Positions 5,524 to 7,154 of a stretch of 7,154 nucleotides of DNA are shown here, one piece after another (within the stretch, counting starts at the first letter, position 1; each line of letters begins with the position of its first letter). A model generated the notes under the pieces. The model made no database searches. It was not told where the DNA came from and worked only from the letters and a program-made list of their open reading frames with translations. The stretch spans positions 1 through 7,154 of the forward strand of contig DTYT01000132.1 of NCBI GenBank assembly GCA_012961745.1. Reading direction: 5' to 3'. The stretch comes from Kiritimatiellia bacterium. Its GTDB lineage: Bacteria > Verrucomicrobiota > Kiritimatiellia > B70-G9. Position numbers and translations under genes: made by a program.

Positions 5524-6882
5524 ATGAACGCTCCGGATACACATCGCCAGGAGGCCGAAGCCGCCACCCGCCCGATGCGGATGGCCTTAAAGCTCCACCC
5601 CTTCTACCGCGGCAAGATCCAGACCGCTCCACGCTGCCCTGTGCGCAGCCTGTCTGACTTCGCGTACTGGTACACCCCCGGAGTCGCCGCCAGCTGCCGC
5701 GCCATCGCGGAGAATCCCGACGAGGTATTCCGTCACACCAGCCGCTGGAACACGATTGCGGTGGTCAGCGACGGTTCGCGGGTCCTTGGCCTGGGCAACA
5801 TTGGCCCGCAAGCCGCGTTGCCGGTAATGGAGGGGAAGGCGCTGATCTTCAAATATCTCGGCGGGGTGGATGCGGTTCCCCTCGTCATCAGTGAAAAGGA
5901 TCCCTCCCGGATGATTGAGCTAGTGCTGGCAATCCAGCCCTCCTTCGGTGGAATTAACCTTGAGGACATTGCCCAACCAAAGTGTTTCACCATTCTGGAC
6001 CAGCTGCGCGCCCGGGCCGCAATCCCCGTCTGGCACGACGACCAGCAGGGCACCGCCACGGTCATCCTTGCCGGACTGACGAATGCAATGCGTATCGTCG
6101 GTAAGGAACTTCCCGAGGTGCGGATCGTCTTCCTGGGAAGCGGGGCTTCCAACACCGCTGCCGCCCGGCTCATCTTCGCCCGGGGCGCCGATCCCGGACG
6201 ATGCGTGGTGGTGGACAGCAAAGGTATCCTCGGCACACACCGAAGGGACATCTACGAGAAGCGGAAGTCTTATGCCATTAAGTGGCACCTCTGCAGACGA
6301 ACCAACCGTGAAGGGAAGCGGGGTGGTCTCGGTGCGGCGCTCGAAGGCGCCGATGTTCTTATCGCCTGCTCGCGTCCCGGACCGGGAATCGTGCGACCGG
6401 AATGGATCCGTCGCATGGCAGACGGTGCAATCGTGTTCGCATGTGCCAACCCCGTCCCGGAAATCTGGCCCTGGGAAGCCCGCGAGGCCGGCGCCGCCGT
6501 CGTGGCCACCGGCAGATCCGATTTTCCCAATCAAGTCAATAACTCCCTCGGATTCCCGGGAATCTTCCGAGGCGCCCTGGACGTTCGGTCCCGCTCCATT
6601 ACCGACACCATGTGCTTCGCGGCGGCCGATGCACTGGCGGACTACGCCCGCGATCGCGGATTGCAGTCAGACCGCATACTACCTACAATGGAGGACTGGG
6701 AAGTATTCGTTGAAGAAGCTGCCGCGGTCGGTACGCAAGCCTGCCGCGAAGGACTGGCCCGCATTCCCCACTCCGCCGATGAACTACGTGCCAGTGCCCG
6801 GCAGATCATCGGCTGCGCACGCCGAATGACCGGAACGCTGATGGACGAAGGCATTATCCCGCCTCCCCCACCGGAGGACTGA
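5524..6882 (+). CDS. maeB: Malic enzyme (oxaloacetate-decarboxylating malate dehydrogenase), short form without phosphotransacetylase domain
   Basis: The enzyme oxidatively decarboxylates malate to pyruvate and CO2, reducing NAD(P)+. The 452-residue product has the N-terminal malic domain (about 20-190): Y50 in YWYTPGVAA, the catalytic lysine region MEGKALIFKYLGGVDAVPL (K105), metal ligands E147-D148 in INLEDIAQPKCF, and D173 in VWHDDQQGTATV. The NAD(P)-binding domain (about 195-430) carries GSGASN (205-210), a variant of the usual Gly-rich loop. It continues with DVLIACSRPGPGIV, FACANPVPEIWPWEA and GRSDFPNQVNNSLGFPGIFRG, typical of the group. It stops at the end of this domain, so the phosphotransacetylase-like half of E. 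coli-type MaeB is absent. ATG 5524 is the first start in frame but has no ribosome-binding site; ATG 5575 or 5581 are alternatives. It is divergent from the dehydrogenase operon, which would consume its pyruvate. NADP versus NAD preference is not decided. Confidence 0.95.
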   Translation: MNAPDTHRQEAEAATRPMRMALKLHPFYRGKIQTAPRCPVRSLSDFAYWYTPGVAASCRAIAENPDEVFRHTSRWNTIAVVSDGSRVLGLGNIGPQAALPVMEGKALIFKYLGGVDAVPLVISEKDPSRMIELVLAIQPSFGGINLEDIAQPKCFTILDQLRARAAIPVWHDDQQGTATVILAGLTNAMRIVGKELPEVRIVFLGSGASNTAAARLIFARGADPGRCVVVDSKGILGTHRRDIYEKRKSYAIKWHLCRRTNREGKRGGLGAALEGADVLIACSRPGPGIVRPEWIRRMADGAIVFACANPVPEIWPWEAREAGAAVVATGRSDFPNQVNNSLGFPGIFRGALDVRSRSITDTMCFAAADALADYARDRGLQSDRILPTMEDWEVFVEEAAAVGTQACREGLARIPHSADELRASARQIIGCARRMTGTLMDEGIIPPPPPED

Positions 6883-6983
6883 CGTTCCGCGGGCCACCGG
6901 AAGGGACCGTATCCGGCGCAGCCGCGATAAGCGAAATCCACCCCTGATGATAGGCGTTGCAGGGGGCGCCCCGCGCTTGTGGC

Positions 6984-7011
6984 TTGCTTTTCCCGCCAAA
7001 GTGCGCAAAGT
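6984..7011 (+). promoter_or_regulatory. Possible tRNA-Glu promoter
   Basis: TTGCTT (6984-6989), a 16-base spacer and CAAAGT (7006-7011) are followed by a GC-rich stretch (GTCCGCGG) like the discriminator of stable-RNA promoters, with the tRNA starting 18 bases further on. The hexamer matches are poor, so this rests mainly on position. The rest of the gap from the malic enzyme stop to here holds no gene; a CCCCTG/CAGGGG hairpin (6941-6965) has no T-tract. Confidence 0.22.
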
Positions 7012-7029
7012 TGTCCGCGGTCGGCTGCC

Positions 7030-7105
7030 GCCCCCATCGTCTAGAGGTCCAGGACGCCGGGCTCTCATCCCGGAAACAGGGGTTCGAGTCCCCTTGGGGG
7101 CGCCA
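7030..7105 (+). tRNA. tRNA-Glu, anticodon CTC
   Basis: The complete 76-base cloverleaf includes an encoded CCA end. The acceptor stem GCCCCCA (7030-7036) pairs fully with TGGGGGC (7095-7101), followed by discriminator G and CCA (7103-7105). The anticodon stem CCGGG (7057-7061) pairs with CCCGG (7069-7073) around loop CTCTCAT, giving anticodon CTC at 7064-7066, which reads GAG. The T arm AGGGG-TTCGAGT-CCCCT (7078-7094) is perfect. The 5' part (ATCGTCTAGAGG) is the pattern commonly seen in bacterial tRNA-Glu. No intron or mismatch is present. The CTC isoacceptor normally supplements a TTC tRNA elsewhere. Confidence 0.97.
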
Positions 7106-7154
7106 GCATGGTTTCTCTGTACCGGCTCTCCGCGGTAAGGAAGCGGACGATACC

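Noticed and set aside
6083..6829. 248-codon plus-strand open frame inside malic enzyme
   Set aside because: Same-strand shifted frame of the malic enzyme gene; Ser/Pro-rich product with no family signal.
6885..6965. Hairpins TTCCG/CGGAA (6885-6902) and CCCCTG/CAGGGG (6941-6965) as terminators of malic enzyme
   Set aside because: Stems are short and neither is followed by a T-tract, so a rho-independent terminator is not supported.
7120..7137. TACCG/CGGTA hairpin after the tRNA as a terminator
   Set aside because: Only five pairs with no T-run before the window ends.

Overview
The window is a GC-rich bacterial chromosome segment packed with housekeeping metabolism. It holds seven protein genes, one running off the left edge, and one tRNA gene. 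No mobile element, CRISPR array or toxin/defence gene is visible. The STAS protein with a helical tail, next to a membrane-anchored GAF protein, resembles gene pairs I associate with Verrucomicrobiota (Opitutae-like). That is a weak inference from recalled protein style; the sequence itself only shows a high-GC bacterium.

Minus strand, read right to left from 5380: a tightly packed operon encodes E1 alpha (5380-4361), E1 beta (4389-3406) and the lipoylated E2 (3367-2105) of a 2-oxoacid dehydrogenase complex, most likely pyruvate dehydrogenase. The 16S rRNA 2'-O-methyltransferase gene rsmI (2108-1359) follows, and its start codon overlaps the E2 stop in an ATGA. After about 70 bases comes a STAS-domain anti-sigma-factor-antagonist-like gene (1288-722). 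Next is a membrane-anchored GAF-domain signalling protein (661 to the left edge) whose 5' end looks damaged or misread. The E3 subunit (dihydrolipoamide dehydrogenase) is not in the window.

Plus strand: a malic enzyme gene (5524-6882) is divergent from the dehydrogenase operon across a 143-base spacer that contains weak promoter-like elements and a perfect inverted repeat just before the malic enzyme start. After about 147 bases without a gene comes a complete tRNA-Glu gene with anticodon CTC (7030-7105).

Functionally, malic enzyme converts malate to pyruvate plus CO2 and reduced cofactor, and the divergent complex converts pyruvate to acetyl-CoA. Together they form a malate-to-acetyl-CoA route sharing one control region. 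The STAS/GAF pair at the left suggests a separate partner-switching signalling module. I see no clearly undescribed system. The most useful oddities are the in-frame stop and probable one-base frameshift between the STAS and GAF genes, the rsmI coupling to the dehydrogenase operon, and the arrangement of the divergent promoter region.
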